From: Theocolax elegans | Lineage: Eukaryota > Arthropoda > Insecta > Hymenoptera > Cerocephalidae | Direction of reading: 5' to 3' | Assembly (NCBI GenBank): GCA_026168455.1 | Contig: CM047429.1 | Coordinates: 55,683,027-55,747,026, forward strand | Length of the DNA: 64,000 bases | Shown here: one piece after another, positions 1 through 12,626 of the stretch | Layout: every line of letters starts with the position of its first letter | Position numbering within the stretch: position 1 is the first letter of the stretch | Position numbers and translations under genes: made by a program | Notes under the pieces: model-generated | What the model saw: the letters and a program-made list of their open reading frames with translations, nothing else | The model's database searches: none | Told to the model about the DNA's origin: nothing

Positions 1-640
1 GCAGTATATTCAAATTTTGTATAGTAATAATGACCATTTTAGTAAAATTTCGTAAACAAATTTTTTTAAATTATGTTTTTTTTTTAATAAAGTAATAGCA
101 ACTTCACAAGTAATTAGGTACTGAAATGCACTTTCTTAAGTACTTAATCCATATTTATTTACTCTCTAAATGTCAAATAGTGAAATTTCAATGATTGATA
201 GTGAATATTCAGTATTTGCAAAAGTTATTATTCACTATTAAGGTAGCGAATATAGCGTTTTTAAAAATGGGATTATAAACAAATAAAAAGTATTAATAAT
301 TATTTATTATAAAAAGAATATACGTTTCTTTACAAAATGTTTGCATAAAATACAGAAATTATTTAAATATTCGGTTATTTATATTATAAAAAAAAAATTG
401 GCTGAAGAGAATGATTTTAGGTCTACTCTGCAAACTTTAATTAGTAAATAACTACTAATTCAAACAGTTAAAAACATTTAACTACAATCACTAAGGTTCA
501 GTGACTAGTCACTAATTGAGTTAGTAAAAATCCACTAAATCAATTAGCGCCTATTCACTAATTTATTTGGTTAAACAGATTTTTACCATTTAAAAAGTTA
601 ATAATCACTGATTTAAATAAAGAAAAATCAGTTTAACTTA
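1..640. repeat. Left outer arm of the long inverted repeat of the composite MULE
   Basis: This stretch is repeated in reverse complement at 17416-18050, near-identical by eye; for example the motif at 1-35 recurs inverted at 18016-18050. The match already holds at base 1, so the repeat may extend to the left of the window. Long terminal inverted repeats are a known trait of many Mutator-like elements. The arm contains most of a MITE (161-740). Confidence 0.85.
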
Positions 641-740
641 ATAAATTGGTTAGCATTCGCTAATTGAATTAGTGGATTTTCAAAAATTTAATTAGTCAAC
701 TAATTATTAGTGAATAATCACTAATTCAAAGTAAGAGAGT
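161..740. mobile_element. MITE with TACTCTCT ends, inside the left arm
   Basis: It begins with ACTCTCTAAATGTCAAATAG and ends with the inverse pattern (AGTAAGAGAGT). The interior is rich in TTAGTGAATA/TTCACTAA motifs that fold on themselves. The same end motif occurs in the MITE at 8290-8557. The inverted counterpart in the right arm (17416-17892) is cut short by the TTAA element. The superfamily is not assignable from the ends alone. Confidence 0.55.
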
Positions 741-1251
741 ATAGAATAAGTAAACGCATACTACTGTGCATGTCCGCAGAATGGAATTGAAAGAATATTT
801 AAAACATATAAAAAATCCCGCAGTAGAATTAAGTTTACAAAGAAATTTAAAACCGACTTAAGAAAATCAAAAATATTGAAAAAGAATATGTTATCATCAT
901 AAAATCATATGACAAATTTCTGAATATTCAATAGCATATTGCTACTACATGGCTTTTAAAACCGTCGTAGAAATGTAAGACGTCCGTTAGCTATTCATTG
1001 GTCAAATCGGACCTCGATAACTAACGGTTTGACGATCAGTTTGCTAAAGATTCTCTTAATTTTGACACGCTTTTATCGATGCCGTTAGTCAATTAATGGT
1101 TACATTTTAAGCTAAGAAAAAAGAGTAAAAAATTATAAATTTAAAATAAAAAAAAATATTCTCGCTTTAAATATGAGTAAGAAACTTTAATTTATTCGTA
1201 TACTGCCTTTTTCCCAAAAAAAAGTTACCCTGGTAGAATTGAAACTAACAA
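741..1251. other. Left-arm-specific segment without recognised gene
   Basis: This AT-rich sequence lies between the two blocks of the left arm and has no counterpart in the right arm, where about 150 unrelated bases plus the TTAA element occupy the same place. No open frame or RNA gene is visible. Confidence 0.5.
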
Positions 1252-2936
1252 GGAGAGTACTTCAACTCCGGAACACGGATTTTGATCAAACTTTGTCAGT
1301 AGTTTTGAAGTATAAAAATATGAAGAAAGCTACATTTTTTCTGTCCAATGGCCATTTCTTCAAAAGTTATATATATTATTATTAATAATAAATTTAACAC
1401 TTTGACCCCAAAATCGCATCTTTATTACCATTTTTCGGGGATCATATTAGAAAATTTTTTTTTACCTCATAAACATCTTATGCGGTAAAACAGAATCTTC
1501 GATAGTATTAATCTACACAATTGTCTATACAAAATAGTCTACACAATGTTAAAAAAGAAAATTTTCAATCGTTGACGGTAATGAAATGAATAAATAAATT
1601 ATTGCTAATATATTGACAATAGGATAGGAATTAATTAAAATTTTTAATTAATTAATTTTTAATGGTAAGACATAAAGCAAGTTTACACTTTTATTCAGTT
1701 AATTTAAAATTCAAAATAATCTGTTACATTTTTTATTTCAATAAATAATTGAAAATTCTTTTAGAGTTTTGACTTAGAAAATTTTTAGTCATGGTCTATT
1801 CGCAACTTCATGGTATATTTATCGAATACTTTGAAAATTTGAATAAATGGAATATTATCGAATTGTTTGAAAATGTAATTTGGACTTAGAAAATTTTCAA
1901 TTATCGATACAATTGTTCGTTAAATCCTTTAATTCACTCTTGAAATCAAACAAGGAAATGGCTCAGTGGTAAAGAAGTAAGCTTCCGGATCTAGAGGTCC
2001 GAGGTTCGATTCCCGTTGGTGGAAATTTTTTTTCTTTTTTTTTATTTCTTTCGTTTTGGTAAATTGTCTTATCAATTTTGTACTTATTTGGGCTTAAAAT
2101 AACGATTTTTAATTTTAATAATTTATGAACTATTGCCGCTATTTTGGTGGATGCTCTTTGGCGAGCTTTCGGCAACATTTTTTGCAATATCTTTGCAATA
2201 ACTATTGCCAATAGGATTGCAATATCGTGGCAATAGTTTCGATTTTTACTTTTATTAAGTAAGTTTGATCATCCTTATTATTGTATTGTAAGATCACTAA
2301 AATCTACGTTATAGCTTTTACTATAATTTATTTTACTCTATTACTTGTAATAATACTCAATTTTATATTTAATGGAACTAGATTTAATAAGAAAAATTCG
2401 GATGATACTGCTACTTCATAGAGGATGTATTACGGATTTTTAAAAAATATTATTATTTTCTTATATGATTTATTTATTGAGTTAAACAAGAATAGGCAGT
2501 CGATTAAAATTCATATGACACACTTTTACTGCTAATAATCTTTCAATACTTACGAAAATATAAATTTTCACGTGTCTGACTGCAAATGAAGAAAGGGTAT
2601 GTGCAACAGCAGGAGAAAAATATTTATTTAATAAATTAAGAATCACAACAAAAAAGAAAAGTCTGTTAGGAAGATTTGCAATTATTTAATAATTACGAGG
2701 TATCAAATATCGTGAAATTATGACACATCAAAATCAAAGAATGTGGGAAAAGCAATTCAATCCTAAGGCTTAATCTACATACTAGCCTTTGCAGCTCTAC
2801 AATGTTCCTTAATTATGCAAGGTATTAATTGTTTACTTAATTTAAATAAATTATCAACCATCAGGACTCGTGACAGATGTTATTATTAAAGCCTCAATAT
2901 CATCGTAAGGACCTGGGCATCACCACAGGGCTTTTT
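1252..2936. repeat. Left inner arm of the long inverted repeat
   Basis: It matches 12627-14330 in reverse complement, from AGGAGAGTACTTCAACTCCG at the outer side to GGTGATGCCCAGG near the inner side. By eye the differences are few: scattered substitutions and one indel of about 23 bases near 2510/13050. The arm carries a tRNA-like pol III module (1954-2034), present in mirrored form in the other arm. Confidence 0.88.
1954..2034 (+). repeat. tRNA-like pol III promoter module (SINE-like)
   Basis: A perfect A box (TGGCTCAGTGG, 1959-1969) and a perfect B box (GGTTCGATTCC, 2003-2013) lie 33 bases apart and are followed by a long T run from about 2026. No seven-base acceptor stem can be formed and the T-arm stem is imperfect, so this is a tRNA-derived repeat rather than a tRNA gene. 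The flanks from about 1790 to 2250 recur around the copy at 11721. Confidence 0.7.
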
Positions 2937-4039
2937 CTTACAAGGCTTACAGGGCTTATAATGATACAAATATATTTTTTTTTTCCTTTTGATTTTTCAA
3001 AAATATTATTATTTTCTTATATGATTTATTTATTGTATATATCATAATCTAATTATCTTATATTTTAAGTTTGACATATGAACTATTTTATAAATTTGTT
3101 GTGATTGAGGTTCTTCTTCGTGGTCCTCTGTATCTAAAAAAATATAAATATTGCATTGTCATTAAATCAGTGTGATGACAATATTTAATTAGATTAACAC
3201 ACAATAATACACAAATAAAAACTATTTACAAAAATAAAAGTACAGGCGCTTGCGTGTTACAATGATGCAGCTGTTTACTAAATTTTAGACTCTATTTATT
3301 GCGTTTTAGAGTAAAGTTTTAACAATAATGTTTTTTCACCTGCTTTATGTCAACCTCAAATTTTCGCTAAGACTTTTCTCGAAAACGCGATAATATTTTA
3401 GTTTAAACTTCAGCGACAGTTGGATTATTCATAAACGATGATAAGCATTCTCTTAGTTTTGTAAAATACTTGTTTATTTTCAAATTTATTACCAATTATC
3501 TTTAGTGTCGGTAAGGTAAGGTAGGTATAGGGTTGAATATAACATACCCTTAAGCGTTTGAATGCATTTTCTGATATAATATGTGCTTACATTTATGAAG
3601 GATGCTCATTAAACAATGTTGGTTCATATTGAATTAATTTTTGGTAATTAATTATTGTTGGTACTCAAACTTCTCTTTTTCTTTTTCTTTTCTAATAATA
3701 AAATTTACCATTCCGTAATATACAAAGAGTCACTGTAACATAGCAAACTCTAGGTTGATTTCAAGATTGAAATAGATGAACAGGGGACAAATTATCGATA
3801 GAAAAAAGATCTTATTACTAAGCATAATGTGCAGTGAAAAAGATTCAAAGCTGCAAAGATTAACATTAACAGTTCTTTACAAAATTATGTTTATTTATTA
3901 ATAGTTCATCATTGTTATATTGAGGTCAATCGTTTTTCGAAATCAAGAACAATCGACCCCAAAATCTATGCTAATCCGCCTCGATTTTTTTGACAAGACT
4001 CGTTGGCCTACTTATGAACAACCTTCCTGTTTGACAAAT
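2937..4039. other. AT-rich stretch with no recognised gene
   Basis: This lies between the left arm and the last exon of the transposase gene. A short motif (GCTTATAATGATACAAATAT, near 2957) recurs inverted near 12188, suggesting that the arms once extended further inward. Nothing else could be supported. Confidence 0.45.
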
Positions 4040-7000
4040 TCAATTTTCAAAAATAACAATATAAATAATACCATTGTCATCTCGAATGCTATCCAAGTAA
4101 TCATATTCCGGTACTGCGACATGATTTAAGAACTGGTTTACATCCCAGATATTATTTTTTAAATTAGACCAGCCTTCATTAATCTGGGCATCTCTTTGCC
4201 TTTGTTTTCCTTTTTTTCTATTATATACATCAATCTCTTCGTCACTACTAGTCATGTCATTCAACTGGTGAATCTCCACCCACGACATATTGCTGATTTC
4301 CATTATGTCAGCTGCAATACAATAAACTATAATAAAATTTAATTCAAAATTGAAAACACGTATCCGTGCGTATAATGTACCCTAGCGTAAATATAGAAGA
4401 TTTAATACATTAAATCACTTTTTAAGACAATCATCTTATATGTATGCAACTTATGAAGTGATAACTATCAAAATAAAAAAAAAAGTTGTTTGACTCTCTG
4501 AATTTGGCCCATTTTTGGTTTAAGGTTGTATTCCTATGGATTGAAAATATCATAAAAATTTGAAAGAGCACTGACTCTGACATCTCCAATACGAACAGTC
4601 TAAACATTTATGTTTATTCGCACCATATTATCAGTATATTTTATTTAAAAATTAGAAGTTGTGCAACTATGACCTACCTAAAAATTTTGATGATTCTGGC
4701 CCACGTCGCATCATTTGATTTAGTTTTCTATGATATGACTCCATCGAATTATTTGTTCGGTGAGTCATACCATATACGCAGAAATCTTTTGGATCCGTCA
4801 TCCATTGCTTTGTGAAATAGTTTAAAAATTCATTCATTTTACGATCATGCGGATATTTTGATTTGTATTCTTTAAAAATTATTTTTTGACCTTCGCAAAT
4901 ATTGTGTAACGGCAGCAATGCCAAGCATATCAATTTTTTAATTAAAATAACTTTCTCCGGGTTATTCTTTCTTTGCTTTCTGTACAGCAAACCGCGTTTT
5001 ACCGCGTTTCGATAAATTGCCTGTAAATAATAAATACAAGTATTAGTTCAATAATTATTTTAAACCGTTTCTTGATCAGTTGAAATGGATTTTATTAAAT
5101 AGGGTGCTATAGGGTGTAAATAGCTTGTTCTTGACAAAAATGTATATATTTTTCTCCCATCGGTGAAACGCTTTTTCTTTGATTTTATAGGCATTTTCTT
5201 ATTAAGTTTCAGAAATAGAAGAAAGTACTAGGCCATTTTTGTACATAAAAATAAATTTTATTTCCTTTCGACGTCTAAGAATAATGTCTTTTTTTATGCC
5301 TATAAAACAGTTGCGTTTGTGCGATTTATGAAATATTCGATAATTTGTAGTTTATCTTTGTAATGAGTGTTTTATGTGCGAAATATAGCGAAAAAATTAA
5401 TTTTTTATGATTTGTTACTATGATGAAACTGATAGAAATCCGAAAAATTCATTGAATTTACTCCACAAGGAACCCTAGAAATTTACTCTTTATATTTTTA
5501 AGTGTGGCAATTTCATTTAATTCATTTAATTTTTTATATTTAATATAAATTAGGAGAACAAGCGTTTCAACGAAAGGCAAAAAATAGATACATTTTTCGC
5601 CCATTTCGATATATCCATTTTCACCAGGGAAGAAACAATATTAGATAGTTCATCGAACAATGTACTATACCTGCGCATAATGAAAGAAGCAGCCTGTTAG
5701 CCTTGCATTTGTGAATGTAGTTGATAGAGCTCTACGCATGCTTCTTTCAAAATCGCAAGAAATTATTTGCGGATTTAGTCCCGGCATGCTGTCGTCTTTT
5801 ATAAATTTAAAAACCGTTTGGTAGCATACGACCGTTTTACTTTCCATTAGGATCCAGATGATTGGAACAGCCTACAAGTAAACAATATTATCAGTCTGTA
5901 TATCATTATCAGTCAATTTTCACTTTAAATTTAAATTGCTAGTTATATTTCTTCCTTAATAACGAAATAGGGCAATTACATTTTAATAAATTATTTTTAT
6001 ATAATACAGTTTCTTAAAGGGATATCGAACCTTGATTGAAAGGATCTACCTTTTCAATTATAAAGAAAACAGTGAACATAACGGAGGGCCCAAAGCAGCC
6101 GTTTGATGAAGGATAGTTATTTATGCACCAAGAGAGTAAAATAGGCGCTTATTTCCGCGGGTCACGTTTTATGCCCGAGCTTTAAGAGTAAATCACCCAA
6201 GAGAATGTATACCTTTTATTCTGGAGTTGCATATAAAATTTTTCACACTGATCATTTGGTGTATACTTTTCCAAGAAAGAAAGCCAGCTTACAGGGAATA
6301 AAGTAAATTTACGCTACCTTTTTCAGCACCGGCCGGACGCCACACACTCGATTCGAGATCGACGCGTGTAAAACTACCTCACCGTAATATCGGTATGCGT
6401 GGCGTTTTCCTTTTTCGTGAACGCTAAAGGAAGCGTGTGAAGTGAGTCTTCCTGATTCCCTCTAGCTTCGGATATCTGTGCTCCTAGTTTAAATTAATTT
6501 CAGTGTCCGATATCCCCTTAAAATTGTATTTTCGATAAAAATTTTGTTGCTAGCCTCCACCGTTATATAAGCCATAAATATAACCCACTTTGCTAGAAAC
6601 GAGAAGCTAAAAACTAGTAAAACTTCAAATTTATTTTGGACAAATAGAGTTAGAAGAGCGTTCAATTCAATAGCAGACATAAGCTAACGAAAGCTGCAAG
6701 CAAATAACTTAATCAAGTTAATAACTTATTATTTGCCTATTTTTAATTTATTCATTTATTGCAGGTCCAGTACAACAAAAGATTGTTATTGATTTAATAG
6801 CCTACCCTTCCTCTTTTCTCTGCCATTATCGTCAAAAATTGTGACGATCTGTTTAAATTCAGGATTGCTGGTCTGGATTTGAAAGTCCCATCTATGAAGA
6901 GAACAGCGTCACGAAAAAGCTGCACAGTAGCTTCATCGTAAAAGAGAAGACTGTGAGCATGCATTTCGCCAGATAAGTTTTCAGCTGGGAGGAGTACCTT

Positions 7001-10000
7001 TTTTAGCTGAAATTCTCTCTGTCCCCATTCGCAGGTCAAGGATCTTTCGTCATTTAAAAGAGCTTCAGCTAAACTTTTTACATCTGTGGCATGTCTCACA
7101 TTCCCTATGTACAAACCAGCTTCCTTGACTAACTTTTTTTTTCTAAAGGCGGTACGTCTCAAACTCGCAAACGGGCATTTTTTTGTTATATGCATAGGAT
7201 ATCTAGAAGAAAAACAAAATTTTTATTTAAATATACGACCCAGACAAAATTTGGATGCAAATGCAACATTTTGATTTGCCAAATTCGAAATAATAAATGT
7301 TTTTTATAAAATACATTTTCCATTGATTTACTGTTATTAATGCAAGTTACAAATATACTAGATTATGTATAAACAAAATTATGTAAATATCTGCTTCATA
7401 ACGTCAGATTGATTACTTTCATAATAGGAATTCAGAGAGCCCTACGAACAGCCTCAATGTTACGTGTAACATTGATTTCGTTTCTTTTTTTGAACAAAAG
7501 CTATTTATTGTCACTTTTTTCTTTCAATATTTTATATTCACTAAAAACAATTCGGTAACACATTAAGATAATAAAAAAATATAATGTGTTAATCACGTGA
7601 AAAAGACAGAAAATTATCGTAAAAATTACATGTCAAAAAGTATTAAAAACTATTATCAAACAATTTTATTGTAAGTAGATAGACTTTGCAAAGTCCATCG
7701 GTATATTCTGTGATTACTCTCTAGTAGAAATAAAAAATATTTAAAACATATTGTAAAAAAACTTCCAGTTAAAGTAATGTACAAATAATGAAAGCAGAGT
7801 TTCAATTACTAGTACATTACTTTAAAGCAGCTACATTTATACCTATATATTCATATTTTAAAATTAAATTTAATGTGGTGTATATTAAATTTAATGATAT
7901 TTTTAACAGTTTATATTAAAATGGGAATAAAATGGAATCAGTTATTGGCCAGTGATAAAACGATTTTTCTCATTTTTTTTAAATAACTCAATAAATATTA
8001 ACCCTTACTTTTTGCTTAGACGTTTCTGAGCATAAGAACTAATTCAACCATTTAATTGGTCATATTAGTATTCTAGTTTTAATTTATGAAATAGGTGTTA
8101 ATAATGCATTTGATCATTATAGGACAAATTTTCTAATCTAAAATATATCTTTAGCAATGGTGAATTGTTTGTCAAATTAATAAAAAATTATGCACAAATA
8201 TAAGAAAACAAAGAGATTTTGTAATACTCGTCAAGAATAGTGTACAGCTTTTGTGAGAAAATGCTGTTACAGTGTGAAAAGTCGTTTCATACTCTCTAAA
8301 TGGCAAATAGTGAAAAGTCGGTGACAATTAAAAGAGTGAAAATGTATCGTATAGAAAATTAATATTCTCTTCTTTCAAACGTGATTTTTTATTTTTACTT
8401 ATAATTCTTAACTATAAACTCGAAGTTACAGATCATTTTCAATACTCGAATTGTAAGTGAATACTGAGTTTTAATTGACAAGTATTCACTCTTCGATATA
8501 GTGACCGACTTTTCACTATCAAATAGTGAATATCCACTATTTTATATTTAGAGAATAGGTACCTGATTTGTGACTGATAGTCTTATCCAGTTTATACTTA
8601 AACAGCCGCTATTACATAATTTCACGACAGATAAACGACAAATACATAATATCAGATGGAAGCGATTTCTACAAATGCACATTACTGAGCATAGGTAAAT
8701 TTTTAATGGAACTCACAAAAAGAATGAATTCGAGCATGAATTTTGCTCAAACTATCTTAATAGTTTTTTACATCAAAATATGTAAAAAGATAATGTCGTC
8801 TGCATAATGAATTCACACATTTGTTCTGAATTTAGCACTAAATGAGATCAGTTGGATGCTCAAGACTACTTATAAGGACTCAAATTTCTGGAATTAATCA
8901 AAACGAAATTAATAAATACGAATGAGATAAAACGTTTCATCCATGGACTGAACATGATTACATTTTTTCGTGCAAACAGAGTATTTGCAACATAATAAAT
9001 ATTTTTATATTTTCCAGTGGAACCAAAATTTGTACGTATATTTAAGTATTATCTGTTAGATCGGAGCTTTTATTTATTGTAAATAAAATAAAAATATCTT
9101 TAATTATTAAACAGGTGCCCTGCTAGAAATCGAAACATTAAAGATAGGTAAAAAATAGAATTTTAACTTGTTTAAAGGAGTTTATAGCTACTTCTCTTAG
9201 GTAGTTACTACTGAATGAAACGATTGTTCCTACTTTTTTAGCCCATTTATTAGATAGAAAAGAGTATAATGTTAATTTACTTGTTATTTTATATAGAAAA
9301 AGAATAAATGTATACAAAATCACTACCTACTTTGTCACTATTTAAATGGTACATGTATAAAATAGATTCGATAAATACAATCTGAAAATTTCAATCTGGC
9401 TACAATTCAGTCAAGTAAACAATCGAATAAGACAAGCTTTTGAGAGTTTTAAGTACAGTTATGGACAAAAGGTTCTATTTAATATTTCGAGGTTGTGTTC
9501 AATCTATTAAATGGGCGAATGCAGTAGCAAAAAGTGTTTCGTTTAACCTATCTACTGACTATTTTTATTATCTAGTTCTTAGGTTTTCATTTCCAGCAGG
9601 GTATTAACATACTAATTTTAAGATATTATTTAAAGCTTTAGTTCAGTAACTTACTATTTTTAAATAAATAACCACCCGCGTAAAAAAATAAAGTTTTGGT
9701 AAAGTTTTGCTAAACTTAAGATTGGTAAAAGTTTATCCAAACTTGGCCAATGAGACTATGCCAAACTTGGTAAAAATATTTTGATAAACTTGAAAAAAGT
9801 TTGTCCAAACTTATCAAAATTAATGGAAGAATAATAATAAAAAAAAAATTACTGGCACTTGGGATCGAACCTCGGATCTTCGATTCCGGAAGCCGACTAT
9901 CTTTACCACCTGAGACATTTTGTTATTTTGATTTTACTATATTTATTGCAGGTTATAAAGAACAATTGAATCAAATTCGGACTTAGAAAACATTTCACAT

Positions 10001-10977
10001 TTTAGAATAATATCATAACGCTTGCGGAAGTTTTGCCAATCTTTAATTTTACATGGGAAATCCACTTTAGAAAAACTTTCGCAAAAGTTATGATGTTCTA
10101 AAATGTTTTTGATAAGTTTGGACAAACTTTTTTTAAGTTTATCAAAATATTTTTACCAAGTTTGGCATAGTCTCATTGGCTAAGTTTAGATAAACTTTTA
10201 CCAATCTTAAGTTTGGCAAAAATTTACCAAAACTTTATTTATTTTACGCGGGCATTCAATAGAATAAATTCATATTTAAAACTAAAAAAATATTGGGACA
10301 ATATTATCAAAAATTTCTATTTAATCGTATAAATCCGTGAATCAAGCAGACTATGAAAATATGTATTATTATGGAGGAGACTTACATTTTACATAGTTCG
10401 GTGTAAGATTTATATAAGCACACTACACCCGGAGAAGAAGCCGCATTAAAGAAATCTTTCTTAAATTGTCTAATATCTTTCAATTCTTTATTAGGAATGC
10501 ACAAGGACTCCAAATGGTCGACGATTTTCTCAATTTTGTACGAATTTGTCTTTGGATCAAAAATTGAACGGGCTGACCCAGGGCATCCTTTCTTATCTTT
10601 TACACAGCGGTAGTGTCTAAAAATGGTTCAAATTGTTATGCAAATAAAAAACAGAAAAGTAAACAAATTGATTAAAAAGTATTTAAAGGCAATTTATGAT
10701 TATTTTAAGAATACATCATAAAAATTAATTTCAAAGATACTTTGCCTACAAGTAATTATCAATAAAAGCTGAATATCAATTTTTTGGAAGCTTATTTGAA
10801 TTTTTCAAGTATTCAAATCTTGTACTTACATTTCTTCATTACATAAAAAATCAACTTTATTATTTCTTTCGTTTGGTAACTTTACAGATACAGACAATTT
10901 TAAGTAATTAAGATGGGCCTTATCAATTTGTTGCAAAATTTTTTGCACGTATTTATTAGAGAAAAATATATTGTTAT
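4040..10977 (-). CDS. FLYWCH-type MULE transposase, six exons, apparently intact
   Basis: Exons on the minus strand: 10977-10830, 10617-10386, 7202-6806, 5871-5671, 5020-4678 and 4311-4040 (stop). All five introns have GT-AG borders, and the reading phase is kept across every junction, giving about 530 residues. Exons 1-2 hold a FLYWCH-like zinc finger (YRC, GCPG and a later VDH). Exon 3 carries the first catalytic Asp (FIDGTFKSRP), exon 4 the second (SCDFE) plus the GCFFHYAQ motif, and exon 5 the Glu (TNNSMESYHRKLN). This is the usual DDE layout of animal Mutator-like transposases, which excise and insert DNA. The first exon has no Met and opens after an acceptor in phase 1, so a 5' exon is missing from this model. 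The gene lies between long inverted arms. MITEs at 6018, 8290 and 9675 lie only in introns. It could be an autonomous element or a domesticated copy. Confidence 0.82.
6018..6517. mobile_element. 500-bp TTAA-flanked MITE in intron 3 of the MULE gene
   Basis: TTAA target duplications lie at 6014-6017 and 6518-6521. The inner ends read AGGGATATCGAACC on the left and, inverted, GGGGATATCGGACAC on the right. The interior includes a GC-richer patch (about 6330-6480). The TIR matches that of the MITE family at 48.4, 49.4 and 53.5 kb. TTAA duplication fits Kolobok or piggyBac movement. Confidence 0.7.
8290..8557. mobile_element. Short MITE with ACTCTCTAAAT ends, in intron 2 of the MULE gene
   Basis: The left end ACTCTCTAAATGGCAAATAG and the motif AGTGAAAAGTCGGT recur inverted at 8500-8557. 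The end motif is shared with the MITE at 161. No open frame is present. Confidence 0.55.
9675..10252. mobile_element. 578-bp MITE with ~150-bp terminal inverted repeats carrying a tRNA-like module
   Basis: It starts CCCGCGTAAAA and ends with the inverse (TTTTACGCGGG). About 150 bases at each end are complementary, including AAAGTTTTGGTAAA and GCCAATGAGACTATGCC. The interior carries a minus-strand tRNA-like block (9849-9920). The target-site duplication is unclear (possibly CA). It sits in intron 2 of the MULE gene and encodes nothing. Confidence 0.75.
9849..9920 (-). repeat. tRNA-like module inside the MITE
   Basis: A B box (GGTTCGATCCC, complement of 9861-9871) and a degenerate A box near 9906-9917 are followed on the minus strand by a T run. 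It is clearly related to the modules at 1954, 11721 and 13548 but sits in a different MITE family. It is not a folding tRNA. Confidence 0.6.
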
Positions 10978-12626
10978 CTTAAAACTCAATAACTTAATAA
11001 CACAATAAATCTAAACAAATGTGTTAGTATTTTTTACATCTAATCTTACCACAGTAATTATCGACAAAATACAGCATTGAAAAGTGGTACTCTGTAATGT
11101 ATGTATATAATATATATCGGAAATAGTTTGTCGAGTATAAATATTATAAGAATAGGCAATGAAATATTCTACAGTTGAAGCTAGAGAAAAAGTATGTAAT
11201 ACAGCAGCGAGATAAAGTATAGATTAAAAACATGTATGCTACCATCGTATAAAAAAATTTATTTCATTGAAATTAATATGTGCATATTATATACATATGT
11301 TAATATAAATATAAATAAATTATATTTACGAAACGCCTGTATTTTTGTTGGTTGATTTTTTGTGGTACGTATAACCCTCGTCGTCATCCATTGAAAATGT
11401 ATAACCTCTTTGGTACTGTCGTTATAGCAGAGAGAGACACTGATCGCAAAATGAGAGAGGAGTTTCGAAAACAGAAAATCAATGCAAAAACAAATGAAGA
11501 TCTATTGACTAGCGAGAAGTAGTTGAACTAAGTAAAAGAATATTTTGAAATTCATGCATCATCGATTATTCGGTACTGCATCGCATATTTATCGAGCATG
11601 TTGAAAATTTGAATAAAAGAAATTGCATCGAAATGCTTGAAAACGTAATTTTAATTTAGAAAATTTTTAATTATCGATGAATTGTTCGCTAAATCCAGAA
11701 ATTGACTGTTGGAATCAAACAAGGAAATGGTTCAGTGGTAAAGAGGTAAGCTTCCGGATCTAGAGGTCCGAGGTTCGATTCCCGTTGGTGAACATTTTTT
11801 TTTATTTTTTTTTGTTTCGTTTTAGTAAATTGCAGCTACATTGGCGAATGCAGTTTGGCTATCTCTCACCATCATCAATATGTTTGCAATAACTATTGCC
11901 AATAGCATTGCAATATCTTGGCTAAAGTTTCTATTTTTACGTTGGAATTTAATTCAAAGATTAAAGTACGTTTGTAGAACAAAAAAAATTCAAATCTAAA
12001 GCTTTTCAAATATTCGAATCCAATTGTTAAACTGATTTTGTATGATCTACTCTGGTAAAAAATTAGTGATTTCTATTATTTGATATCTTTATTAGAAGCA
12101 TCATTGTTACGTTAATTAATATGTTTCATAAATGCCAATGGAATACGTTCACGTTGATAAAAAATATATTTGTATCATTATAAGCAAAATAATATCAGAA
12201 CTACATTTTTAACCATAAAATTAACCGTACCATTTCTAACACTTTTACCATTTCTATTAGAGTACATATGCATATACTGAATCTATTTTATAACTAGCCT
12301 GTTATGTAAAACATACATACCTGTATAATATTTTCTATTGATTGGACATAAAATCACTTTGTTACATATATTTATACGTTACCAGAAGATTGTAAAATGT
12401 TAATGTAAAACTATTTCACATAAACATAAATAACTGAAGGTAAAATAAAATGTAAATAATATATTAATGAAAATAATTTTATAAGTTGAAAACCTTTTAC
12501 TTACCTTAATTATACCCCAATGAAAGGTGATTGAAAAAAGATATTATGATTTTTTTAAAAACTCAAATAAGCATTGAGACATCATCTACAAGGAGTCTTG
12601 ATGAAAACAAATTTATAATTTTGAAA
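10978..12626. other. AT-rich interior between the MULE gene and the right arm
   Basis: Apart from the SINE-like repeat at 11570-11950 no gene is visible. On the minus strand a strong donor (GTAAGT, near 12500) might end a 5' exon of the MULE transposase, but no reading frame confirms this. Confidence 0.4.
11570..11950 (+). repeat. Third copy of the SINE-like repeat with tRNA-like module
   Basis: The A box variant TGGTTCAGTGG (11728-11738) and B box GGTTCGATTCC (11772-11782) are followed by a T run. Flanks on both sides match those of the 1954 copy with more divergence, including the palindromic AACTATTGCC/GGCAATAGTT-like segment downstream. The repeat unit is therefore several hundred bases long and not just a tRNA-like core. 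Confidence 0.65.

Noticed and set aside
1954..2034. tRNA gene
   Set aside because: A and B boxes are perfect but there is no acceptor stem and the T-arm does not pair; kept as a tRNA-like repeat.
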